This document shows, in pieces, positions 8,220 to 15,550 of a stretch of 36,085 bases of DNA; the first letter of the stretch is position 1, and the number at the start of each line of letters is the position of its first letter. The stretch spans positions 1 through 36,085 of the forward strand of contig JBFLXJ010000011.1 of assembly GCA_040757085.1 (NCBI GenBank). The letters run 5' to 3'. The notes below the pieces were generated by a model that was not told the origin of the DNA, ran no database searches, and saw only the letters and a program-made list of their open reading frames with translations. The DNA comes from Bacillota bacterium. Lineage in GTDB: Bacteria > Bacillota > Sulfobacillia > JACIYH01. Position numbers and translations under genes: made by a program.

Positions 8220-8639
8220 ATGGGAAGCTTACGCAGGTTCGGGGTGTCCATGGAGGAAGACCTCCTGGAGAAGTTCGACCATCTTGCCCGTTCGCGCGGT
8301 TACAGTAACCGGTCCGAGTTTTTGCGCGACCTGGCCAGGCGGGAGCTGATCCAGCAGCGGTGGGAGCTGGAAGACGCCGAAGTGGCGGGGACGGTTACTC
8401 TGGTATACGACCACGATGCCCGCGGCCTGGGTGACGAACTCACCCACCTGCAGCACGATCACCACGAGCTGGTGCTTTCCACCATGCACGTCCACCTGGA
8501 CGAGCGTAACTGCCTGGAAGTGGTGGTCCTGAGGGGACCGGCGGCCCGGGTACGCTCCCTGGCCAATGCCCTGATCAGCCGGCGGGGTGTAAAACACGGT
8601 CAGCTTACGATGACCTCCACCGGGCGTGAACTGCCCTGA
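8220..8639 (+). CDS. nikR: nickel-responsive regulator NikR
   Basis: A ribbon-helix-helix DNA-binding domain ('RRFGVSMEEDLLEKFDHLAR...RSEFLRDLARREL') is followed by the ACT-like tetramerisation/metal domain. The nickel ligands of the family are visible: His in 'HHELVLSTMHVHL' and Cys in 'ERNCLEVVVLRG'. NikR binds Ni(II) and represses nickel uptake genes. Start codons at 8202 (GTG), 8205 and 8220 are in frame; ATG 8220 lies seven bases after GGAGGG and gives the usual NikR N-terminus, 139 residues. No classical NikR palindrome was recognised nearby. It follows the ZIP gene by 57 bp on the same strand. Nickel enzymes are not seen in this window; the hydrogenase here is iron-only. Confidence 0.92.
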   Translation: MGSLRRFGVSMEEDLLEKFDHLARSRGYSNRSEFLRDLARRELIQQRWELEDAEVAGTVTLVYDHDARGLGDELTHLQHDHHELVLSTMHVHLDERNCLEVVVLRGPAARVRSLANALISRRGVKHGQLTMTSTGRELP

Positions 8640-8682
8640 GGAAGGCCGAGGGCCGGGGAACGGGGGCCGAGGTGAGGTAGCT

Positions 8683-10653
8683 GTGGGTGGTGGGGACAGC
8701 CGTCTCCTCACTGTTCCCGAGGAGATAGCGCGTACCGAGGAGTTCTGGGTTACCGGAAACGAGTTCGTGGCCCTGCCCCAGATCCGGGCCCGGGACGGGG
8801 CCGTCCTGTCTATCAATGTGCTGTCCTGGGGTGCACGTGGCCTCCTGGAACTGACGGGGCCCCCGGGGCGCGACGCCGTGAATGGGTGCGCCTCAGGTTC
8901 AACTGGCCCCGGGGATCCCGAGGATGATGCGTCACCGCTGTTGCGGGTGGGCCTGGAGACAGAGGCGGGTCCGGAGAGGCTGGTCCCCACCGGTGTGCGG
9001 TGGCTGGGGGACTGGATCCCGGAGGTCCATTACCGGGTCCCCTGGGGCACCTTACGGGTTACCTGGCTGGCCCCCTGGGGTCACAAGGGCCTTGTGGTGA
9101 ACGCCCGCGTCGATCCCCCTCCCGCCCCGGTTACCCTGTACGTGGAAGGGTGCGTGGGCCAGGTGCGTCACCGGGTGTTCACAGCGCGCGGCCTGGCGTC
9201 ACCGGTGGTCACCCGGTGGCACCGGTGGATGGAATGCCTGGTCTGGGAGGTGGGATCTCCCTGGCCTTTCCTGGCGGTGGCGGTACGGCCCGCCCACTCC
9301 GACATTCGGTGGGAACAGCCGTGCCCCGCCGGCCCCAATGTTCGCCTGGGCCGGGAAGGCGAGGAACTGACCGTAGTGCTGGGGATTGCCCCCGATGGAG
9401 ACGGGGCCGCCTGTCAGGCGGTGGACCTCTTACGCCACGGGTATCCTGCCCTGCGGGAACGCTCCCTGAATGAGCTTTCCCGCCTGGCAGCGGGGGCCGC
9501 AGGGCGAGCCGGGTCGCCGGCCAACGGGCTGGAGGGGTATCCGGTGTGGCGGCGCAACCTGCTCTTCAACTTTTTCTATAGTCGGGGGATGTGCCTGGAC
9601 AGCGAAGAACTGGTGCTGGTGACTTCCCGCAGTCCCCGCTACTACGTGTGCGCGGCCCACTGGAGCCGGGATTCGCTGCTGTGGAGCTTCCCCGGTCTCT
9701 TGCTCGCGGATACCCGTACCGCCCGGGAGGCCCTGCTGCAGGCTTTCCGCCTGTATTCCCGGCGGGCGGGTACCCACAGCCTGTACCTGGATGGGACCGA
9801 ACTCTACCCGGGGTTCGAACTGGATGAATTGGCGGCGTTCCCGGTAGCTCTGGGCCTTTACCTGGAAAAAACCGGGGACAGGTCCGTCCTGGAGTCCGCC
9901 CCGGTCAGGGAAGGGCTGGCCCGGGTGTGGGAGAAGCTGGAGGAGGCCCGCATTCAGCCCCATCACCTTTACCGTACGTTCCTGCTTCCTTCCGACGACC
10001 CGGCCCATCACCCCGTCGTCACGTACGATAACGTGCTGGCCTGGAAGGCCCTCACCGTTTTCGCCCGGCTGGGTTGGCCTGGGGCCGGGGATAAGGCGGG
10101 AGCGCTCCGGTGCGAGCTGCGGCGGCGGGCTGTCGTGCCCGGGCCTTTCGGACCTATGTGGGCGTGGTCCTTCGCCCTGCCCGCCCACAGCGGAGAGACG
10201 GGCGCCGGAGGCGAATGTACGGATGGGGGGTCGGCTGCGGGGGAGGCGTACGTGCTCTATGACGAGCCCCCGGGGTCGCTTGCCCTCCTGGCCCATTACG
10301 GGTGGTGTGACCCCCTTGACCCGGTATACCTGAACACTTTGCGCTGGATCTGGAGTCCCCACAATCCCTGGTACGTGGCCGAGGGCCCCTTCGCGGCGCC
10401 CGCCTGTCCCCATGCCCGCCATCCCTGGGTGATGTCGCTGGTCAACGCTCTCCTGGTGCCGGCCCGGAGCTGGAAGGCCCTGGGGGTTGACCCCGCTCGG
10501 TTCCGTCGTGCCCTGTGCTCGGCTGCCCTGGACGGGGGACTGGCCTGTGAGACCATAGACGCGCACACGGGGAAGGTGCGCACGGGAGCTGCCTTTGCCA
10601 CCTGCGCCGGTTTCATGGCCTGGGCCCTCGCCCAGCCAGAACTTCCCGGTTGA
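8683..10653 (+). CDS. six-hairpin (alpha/alpha)6 glycosidase-like protein
   Basis: A cytoplasmic-looking protein of 656 residues, without signal peptide. The N-terminal 270 residues are beta-rich ('EFWVTGNEFVALPQI', 'VLSWGARGLLELTG'). The C-terminal part is helical, in the style of amylo-1,6-glucosidase, GH63 or GH125 enzymes. 'AAHWSRDSLLWSFPGLLLAD' holds a likely acid Asp, 'YPGFELDELAAFPVALG' another acidic site, and 'FLLPSDDPAHHPVVTYDN' resembles a loop of this superfamily. It probably hydrolyses an oligosaccharide or glycogen-like substrate; the family assignment is tentative and the substrate unknown. The start GTG 8683 follows GAGGTGAGG; the longer frame from 8626 overlaps nikR. Its end overlaps the converging dehydrogenase by 41 bp. 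Confidence 0.65.
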   Translation: MGGGDSRLLTVPEEIARTEEFWVTGNEFVALPQIRARDGAVLSINVLSWGARGLLELTGPPGRDAVNGCASGSTGPGDPEDDASPLLRVGLETEAGPERLVPTGVRWLGDWIPEVHYRVPWGTLRVTWLAPWGHKGLVVNARVDPPPAPVTLYVEGCVGQVRHRVFTARGLASPVVTRWHRWMECLVWEVGSPWPFLAVAVRPAHSDIRWEQPCPAGPNVRLGREGEELTVVLGIAPDGDGAACQAVDLLRHGYPALRERSLNELSRLAAGAAGRAGSPANGLEGYPVWRRNLLFNFFYSRGMCLDSEELVLVTSRSPRYYVCAAHWSRDSLLWSFPGLLLADTRTAREALLQAFRLYSRRAGTHSLYLDGTELYPGFELDELAAFPVALGLYLEKTGDRSVLESAPVREGLARVWEKLEEARIQPHHLYRTFLLPSDDPAHHPVVTYDNVLAWKALTVFARLGWPGAGDKAGALRCELRRRAVVPGPFGPMWAWSFALPAHSGETGAGGECTDGGSAAGEAYVLYDEPPGSLALLAHYGWCDPLDPVYLNTLRWIWSPHNPWYVAEGPFAAPACPHARHPWVMSLVNALLVPARSWKALGVDPARFRRALCSAALDGGLACETIDAHTGKVRTGAAFATCAGFMAWALAQPELPG

Positions 10654-11605
10654 CCAGGTTGGGGGGTGTGTCCCCCTTGAGGCCGGCGATGAGGTTCTGG
10701 GCGGCCAGGACGGCCATGCGGGTGCGGGTGGCAATGCTGGCACTGCCTATATGGGGGAGGGCCACCACGTTGGGGAGGGAGAGCAGGGGATGATCGGGCC
10801 CGATGGGTTCCCGTTCGAAGACGTCCAGGCCGGCCGCCCATATCCACCCTTCCCGGAGTGCCCGGTATAGCGCCTGCTCGTCCACCAGGGGGCCGCGGGC
10901 GGTATTGACCAGGATGGCAGTGGGTTTCATCAGCCGCAGTTCCCGTTCGCCGATCAGGTGATAGGTGTCCGGGGTGAGAGGGGCGTGGATGCTCACCACA
11001 TCGGCCTGCCGCAGCACGTCATCCAGGGGAAGCCAGGTGGCGCCAAGGGCCTCTTCCGCTGCCTGCTGGCGTTCTGGATCATGGTACACGATGCGCATGT
11101 CGAATGCGCGGGCCCGCCGGGCCACGGCCTGGCCGATACGACCGAACCCGACCAGGCCCAGGGTGCTGCCGTACACGTCCTGGCCGGTGAGAAGCATGGG
11201 TCCCCATGTCTTCCACTGCCCGGCCGCCAGGAACCGGGCTGCTTCCACCAGACGCCGGGCCGTGGCCAGGATGAGGGCGAAGGCCAGGTCGGCGGTGGTC
11301 TCGGTGAGGACCCCCGGGGTATTGGTGACCATCACGCCCCGGGCGGTGGCGGCGGGTACGTCGATGTTGTCGTATCCCACCGCCATGTTGGCAACGACCC
11401 GCAGCCGGGGAGCCCGGTCCAACAGTGCGGTGTCGATACGCTCGGTGAGGAGGCAGAACAGCCCGTCGCACCCGGCTACCTCTTCCAGGAGGATGGGGCG
11501 GGGCACGGGATCGTCGCTGTCCCATATCCGCACCTGGCACTGGGAACGCAGCAGGTCGAGAGCTGCTTGCGGGATACGACGGGTAACGTAGACGGATGGT
11601 TTCAC
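10613..11605 (-). CDS. D-2-hydroxyacid dehydrogenase (glyoxylate/hydroxypyruvate reductase type)
   Basis: An NAD(P)-dependent oxidoreductase of 330 residues. The Rossmann motif 'GLVGFGRIGQAVARRA' is followed by an acidic residue at the end of the next strand ('VYHDPE'), suggesting NAD preference. The catalytic Arg ('NTARGPLVDEQAL'), Glu ('DVFEREP') and His ('LPHIGSAS') are all present. 'VANMAVGYDNIDV' and 'GVMVTNTPGVLTETTADLAF' are characteristic of the glyoxylate reductase/GyaR subgroup rather than SerA, and there is no ACT domain. The start is GTG 11605 after GGGAGGG. The gene is divergent from the MBL-fold hydrolase and its 3' end runs antisense into the last 41 bp of the glycosidase. Confidence 0.88.
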   Translation of the reverse strand: MKPSVYVTRRIPQAALDLLRSQCQVRIWDSDDPVPRPILLEEVAGCDGLFCLLTERIDTALLDRAPRLRVVANMAVGYDNIDVPAATARGVMVTNTPGVLTETTADLAFALILATARRLVEAARFLAAGQWKTWGPMLLTGQDVYGSTLGLVGFGRIGQAVARRARAFDMRIVYHDPERQQAAEEALGATWLPLDDVLRQADVVSIHAPLTPDTYHLIGERELRLMKPTAILVNTARGPLVDEQALYRALREGWIWAAGLDVFEREPIGPDHPLLSLPNVVALPHIGSASIATRTRMAVLAAQNLIAGLKGDTPPNLVNREVLAGRGPRP

Positions 11606-11687
11606 CTGAGAACCCTCCCGAGGCAAATCGGTTGCTTCAGGTTTCTACCTTTGCCAGTCGATTCCTCCCGGAGAAGGGGGATGGAGC

Positions 11688-12608
11688 ATGGAGTTCCGGC
11701 GGCTGGGCGACGGGGTCGGGTACTTTGCCGGCGCCACCAATTGCGGCCTGGTCTGGAAGGGGAAAGAGGCGGTCCTCATTGACTCCGGCCTGGACGAAAG
11801 CGCCGGGCGCAAGATCCTGCGTCTTCTCAATGGGGAGGGCCTCCGGCTGGTGGCCATCCTCAATACCCATTTCCACGCGGATCATGTGGGCGGGAACGCT
11901 TTCCTGGTGGCGCGCACCGGAGCGCGGGTGCTGGCACCGGAGGCCGAAGCCGAATTCATACGCCGGCCTCTACTGGAGCCGTCCTCCCTGTACGGAATGG
12001 CGGCCCCGCCCCCGGCGCTGCGCAACAAGTTCCTCATGGCTGAGCCCACGCCCGCCGTGGAAGGCACCGGCCCGGCTACCTGGGAGGATCCCCTGGAGGC
12101 TGGGTTGAAGCTGGTGGAATTGCCCGGGCATAGTCCTGGCCAGGTTGGTCTGGCGGGGCCCGAGGGGGTCCTCTTCGCGGGAGACCTCTTTCTCTCCAGC
12201 CAGGTGCTGGACAAACACGGCATCCCCTACAACGCCGATGTGGCGCGCCACCTGGAGTCCCTGGAGCGGGCGGCGGTGTGGGTGGCGCGGGGAGAATACC
12301 GCCTGATCGTCCCCGGTCACGGTCCCGCCTGCGATCCCGGGGACGCCCTGCGCACCATCGAGGAGAACCGTCAGCGGGTGACGGATCTCCTCTTCCTGAT
12401 CACGGACATGCTGGCCGCGCCCCAGCCGGTGGCCGAGCTGGTGCACCGCCTGGCCCACCACTACGCCCGTCTCCTTTCCACCCCGGGCGAATACCTTCTG
12501 GTGCAATCCGCCATCCACGCCTGCCTGTCGTATCTGGCAGATGAGGGCCAGGTGGAGCTGGTGGTGGAGGATAACCGCCTGCTCTGGCGCCGCCGGGCTG
12601 CTCCCTGA
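11688..12608 (+). CDS. metallo-beta-lactamase-fold hydrolase
   Basis: The dinuclear metal site is complete: 'NTHFHADHVGG' (HxHxDH), a His in 'LPGHSPGQVG', Asp in 'LFAGDLFLS' and His in 'IVPGHGP'. The C-terminal 75 residues form a helical, winged-helix-like extension of the sort seen in MBL proteins that hydrolyse thioesters or lactones. The pattern resembles glyoxalase II-like or LACTB2-like hydrolases, but the substrate cannot be deduced. The start ATG 11688 is behind a GGGGGATGGAG segment. It converges with the lytic transglycosylase gene, with only 16 bp between. Confidence 0.85.
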   Translation: MEFRRLGDGVGYFAGATNCGLVWKGKEAVLIDSGLDESAGRKILRLLNGEGLRLVAILNTHFHADHVGGNAFLVARTGARVLAPEAEAEFIRRPLLEPSSLYGMAAPPPALRNKFLMAEPTPAVEGTGPATWEDPLEAGLKLVELPGHSPGQVGLAGPEGVLFAGDLFLSSQVLDKHGIPYNADVARHLESLERAAVWVARGEYRLIVPGHGPACDPGDALRTIEENRQRVTDLLFLITDMLAAPQPVAELVHRLAHHYARLLSTPGEYLLVQSAIHACLSYLADEGQVELVVEDNRLLWRRRAAP

Positions 12609-12624
12609 CGGGCGGTCGGCCCCC

Positions 12625-14463
12625 TTAGTGGTTTCCGGTCTCCCCTTCGCCGTAGAGGAACTGGTACACCAGGTAAGACTGGGCCACCCTGGTCACGTAC
12701 TCGCGGGTCTCCGGGAACGTGATGGCGGTGGGGAATCCTTCCCGGCCCCGGAAGGTGGATGAGCTGGCCCAGCGCCTCACATTGCCCAGCCCCCCGTTGT
12801 AAGCAGCCAAAGCCCGGGGGATGTCTCCCCCGCAACTTTCCAGCATGCGGGCGAGGTACCAGGTCCCCAGCCGCAGGTTCACCTCCGGGCGAAAGAGGTC
12901 TTCCCGCTCCAGCGTGACGCCAAGGGCTCGGGCAGCACCTTCGGCCGTGGCGGGCAATAGTTGCATGAGGCCGCAGGCTCCGGACCGCGAGATTGCCCAG
13001 GGGGCAAAGTGGCTTTCTTCCCGCATCACTGCCCATACCAGGAGGGGATCCACCCCGAATTCCGAGGCCACTTCTTGCACCAGTTGGGGGTAGGGGAGAG
13101 GATATGCCACCCGGTATGCCGTGGGGGTGGGCAGGTCTGCCAGTACCGCCGTGGCGACTTGGGCCCCCAGCGTCACGTTCCCGTGCTCCGCGTACCACTG
13201 GGCCAGGGCCAGCCGACCCGGGGGGCCGCCCTTCCGGCTCAGGATCTCCATCTCTACATGGGCCAGGGATGTCCCTCCGGGCCCCAGGCGGTGGAGCGCC
13301 CGGGCTGCCCGGGTCGCGGGGGGCGGGGAAGGGGGATCCGGGACCGGCTGGTGAGGGAGCGGCTGCTTTACGCTCAGCCCGGCACACCAGGCCAGGCCGG
13401 GAGATATGGTACCCAGGAGCTCCCGGGCCCCATCAGCATCACCCTTGATGCGGGACAGGACGTATCCCCGCAGGGCGGCATCGTCGCGAACCGGACCCTT
13501 CTCACCAGCCAGTTGGCGGTACACCGGCAGGGCTTCTTCAGCCCGTCCCAGCTCTTCCAGCAGGCAGGCTCCCCGCCATCGGGCCTCTGGCTCGGGAGAC
13601 TTCAGGTAGGCGCGGGCCGCTTCCTCCCGTCGACCCTGGCGTTCCAGTACCCTGCCCAGACCGCGGGCACCCGCGGGTCCCAGGCGCGCGTAGGCGTCAC
13701 GGGCGGCCTCCAGTTTTCCCGATGCTTCCAGGGTGCGGGCGTACAGGCCCAGGGTCTCCATGTCTCGGGGAAAATCCTGCATGTACTGCGCCAGCCAGGG
13801 CAGGGCGGCGCGGGCATCCCCCAGGGTAAGCAGGGCCCGACCCCATTCCCGCGCCACCCGGGCCTGGGCGCGGGCCTCGGTCTCCCCGTGTTCGCGCAGG
13901 ATGTCCAGGGCCTGCTGGGCCCACCCCCGGTCGTTGAGCCAGCCCGCCACCCGGCACCAATCGGACTCCAGGCGCAGCAGTGCTTCCACGGCTGCCCGGG
14001 CTGGTAATAGCTCCTTCCACTGCGCGATGGCCGCCGCCGCCTGCCCCTGTTCTTCCAGGAGGCGGGCCAGTTCTTCCCTCACCCCCGGGTCGGCGCGCAG
14101 CTCAAGGGCGCGCAAGTAGTAGCCAGTGGCGGTGCCATCCCGCCGCGCTTCCCGGCTGCGGGCGAGAACCAAGCAGGCATGGTATCCCACCCCGTCTGTG
14201 CGGGTGGCCAGCCGTTCCACCTGCCGACGGCCACCAGGCCAGCGGGCCAGGGCGGCGGCCAGCCGGCGGTATCCTTCCAGCTCCGGTGGCAGGTCCTTGC
14301 TGGCGAAAAGGCGGATCAGATCGGTGGTGAAAGATGAGAAAACCCTGCTTTCTCCGGCCAGCCGGGGTCCCATCAGCAGTCCCCGGTCCCAGGCCACTAC
14401 TGCTGACACTGCCCCCAGAAACAGGAAAGAGACCGCGAATAGACGCAACCACCGTCTCCTCAA
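12625..14463 (-). CDS. Slt70-like soluble/anchored lytic transglycosylase
   Basis: A cell-wall enzyme that cleaves the MurNAc-GlcNAc bond to give 1,6-anhydro ends. The N-terminal 'RRRWLRLFAVSFLFLGAVSAVVAW' region is a signal anchor. A long helical superhelix (about residues 45-440) with repeated Ala/Leu/Arg helices resembles the Slt70 ring. The C-terminal SLT domain (about 455-600) has the catalytic Glu in 'AVMREESHF', followed by 'SGACGLMQLLPATA' and 'ALAAYNGGLGNV', all diagnostic. I place the start at TTG 14463, eight bases after GGGGAGG; the frame continues upstream to 14829 but those residues are Arg/Gly-rich non-coding sequence. 612 residues, close to Slt70 in length. Confidence 0.9.
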   Translation of the reverse strand: MRRRWLRLFAVSFLFLGAVSAVVAWDRGLLMGPRLAGESRVFSSFTTDLIRLFASKDLPPELEGYRRLAAALARWPGGRRQVERLATRTDGVGYHACLVLARSREARRDGTATGYYLRALELRADPGVREELARLLEEQGQAAAAIAQWKELLPARAAVEALLRLESDWCRVAGWLNDRGWAQQALDILREHGETEARAQARVAREWGRALLTLGDARAALPWLAQYMQDFPRDMETLGLYARTLEASGKLEAARDAYARLGPAGARGLGRVLERQGRREEAARAYLKSPEPEARWRGACLLEELGRAEEALPVYRQLAGEKGPVRDDAALRGYVLSRIKGDADGARELLGTISPGLAWCAGLSVKQPLPHQPVPDPPSPPPATRAARALHRLGPGGTSLAHVEMEILSRKGGPPGRLALAQWYAEHGNVTLGAQVATAVLADLPTPTAYRVAYPLPYPQLVQEVASEFGVDPLLVWAVMREESHFAPWAISRSGACGLMQLLPATAEGAARALGVTLEREDLFRPEVNLRLGTWYLARMLESCGGDIPRALAAYNGGLGNVRRWASSSTFRGREGFPTAITFPETREYVTRVAQSYLVYQFLYGEGETGNH

Positions 14464-14569
14464 CCCGTAGTCCTCCCCGTGCCCAGGCGGCCGCCCTTCC
14501 CTTTGAAAACGCAACCGTGGGGGTGAATCCGCAGTTCTCCCACACCTTGCATCCTGCTGTACCTTATGC

Positions 14570-14600
14570 GCCCGGCCAGGCCTTTCCTGCCTGGCCGGGC
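14570..14600. repeat. perfect 12-bp inverted repeat in divergent intergenic region
   Basis: GCCCGGCCAGGC (14570-14581) and GCCTGGCCGGGC (14589-14600) form a perfect 12-bp stem with loop CTTTCCT. It lies in the 280-bp non-coding region between the divergent transglycosylase and selenoprotein genes. No T-run follows on either strand, so it is not an obvious terminator; an operator or RNA structure in a leader is possible. The rest of this gap is GC-rich sequence with the promoter at 14691. Confidence 0.55.
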
Positions 14601-14690
14601 AACGACCCCGGTGGCATTTTGTGTGGCGGCCCGGGCGGCGGGGGATACGGTCGCGGCTGTGGAGGCGGGGACGGCCGGCACCGCCACTTT

Positions 14691-14720
14691 TTGACCCGGC
14701 ACCCCCGGGGGCGGCATAAT
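14691..14720 (+). promoter_or_regulatory. sigma-A promoter of the selenoprotein gene
   Basis: TTGACC (14691-14696), an 18-bp spacer and CATAAT (14715-14720) match the -35/-10 consensus in five of six positions each. Transcription would begin near 14727, leaving a leader of about 17 nt that consists essentially of the AGGAGGTG ribosome site. Confidence 0.5.
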
Positions 14721-14743
14721 AAGCCACAGGAGGTGATGGCAGG

Positions 14744-15424
14744 ATGCGGCTCATTTCCGAGAGGGACGCGGCAACGCTCCGCAGGCGCTTTGCGGAGTTA
14801 ACAGGACCCGTTAAGCTGGTGATGGTCACCCAGTCGGAATCGGGTCTGACGGTGCCCGGCCATGAATGCGCCTACTGCCGGGAGACCCGCATGCTGGTCG
14901 AGGACCTGGGTGAGGTGTCCGACGGGCGGATCGGAGTCGAGGTATATGACTTCCTGCTGGACAAGGACCAGGCCGCCCGGTATGGGATCGAGAGGATTCC
15001 GGCGGTAGCCGTGGTGGGGGACCGGGACTACGGCATCCGGTATTACGGCATCCCGGCCGGGTATGAGTTCGCATCCCTGGTAGAGGACATCCTCGACGTG
15101 TCGGCACAAAGGAGCGGCCTGCGCCCGGAGACGGCGGCGGCCCTGAAAGGATTGCCCAGCGACGTACACATCCAGGTCTTCGTGACCCCCACCTGACCAT
15201 ATTGCCCGCGTGCGGCCAGGTTGGCCCACAAAATGGCAATGGAAAGCGACAGGGTGCGGGCAGACGTGGTGGAGGTGTCAGAATTCCCTCACCTGGCCCA
15301 GCGGTACCATGTGTTCGGGGTGCCCAAGGTGGTGATCAACGAGCGGGTTCAGTTCGAGGGAGCCGTACCGGAAAAGATGTTCCTCAGTTACGTGTTGCAG
15401 GCTGCAGGCGTGGAGGAATCGTGA
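14744..15424 (+). CDS. selenocysteine-containing protein disulfide oxidoreductase (two-domain glutaredoxin-like), UGA read as Sec151
   Basis: Two thioredoxin-fold halves are encoded in one frame of 226 residues interrupted only by a TGA at 15194-15196. The first half carries CAYC (Cys42, Cys45). The second would carry U-P-Y-C: the codons around the TGA read Thr-Pro-Thr-[TGA]-Pro-Tyr-Cys-Pro, and relatives have Cys at the TGA position (CPYC, the catalytic site of PDO-type oxidoreductases). The frame and homology continue perfectly after it ('ARLAHKMA', 'YHVFGVPKVVINE', cis-Pro included) to a TGA ending at 15424. A stem-loop starts directly after the UGA. This is a thiol/selenol-disulfide oxidoreductase, likely cytoplasmic. 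The ATG 14744 start follows AGGAGGTG. Conventional gene finders would call a truncated 150-residue protein and a separate 67-residue one. Confidence 0.88.
15194..15242 (+). promoter_or_regulatory. UGA selenocysteine codon with downstream bacterial SECIS-like hairpin
   Basis: Immediately after the UGA (15194-15196, followed by C) the sequence folds as nested stems. ATTGCC (15201-15206) pairs with GGCAAT (15235-15240); GTG (15210-15212) with CAC (15227-15229); and GGCCA (15214-15218) with TGGCC (15222-15226), with a single bulged C at 15213. The apical loop is GGT (15219-15221). A G-rich small apical loop about 22 nt after the UGA fits the known geometry of bacterial SECIS elements that bind SelB. 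CC/GG at 15197-15198 and 15241-15242 could extend the base. Confidence 0.8.
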
Positions 15425-15550
15425 GCCGTAGATAGGCCATGCCGGGAATTCTCCGGCCTGTGGGCCGGGCGCACTGAGGTGGTGCAGGAACTGCGATCTG
15501 AGGTGCCGTCCTGCCGTGCGCAACCCCGCCCCGGTGCATACTAGGGCGGG

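Noticed and set aside
14464-14829. Extended N-terminus of the lytic transglycosylase to 14829
   Set aside because: The added 122 residues are low-complexity, overlap the selenoprotein gene and precede a clear signal anchor starting at TTG 14463 with its own ribosome site.
15194-15220. Reading 14744-15196 and 15221-15424 as two genes or a nonsense-broken pseudogene
   Set aside because: The frame is kept, the downstream residues between the TGA and 15221 are conserved PDO residues (Pro-Tyr-Cys-Pro), and the TGA falls exactly on the catalytic Cys position with a hairpin after it.
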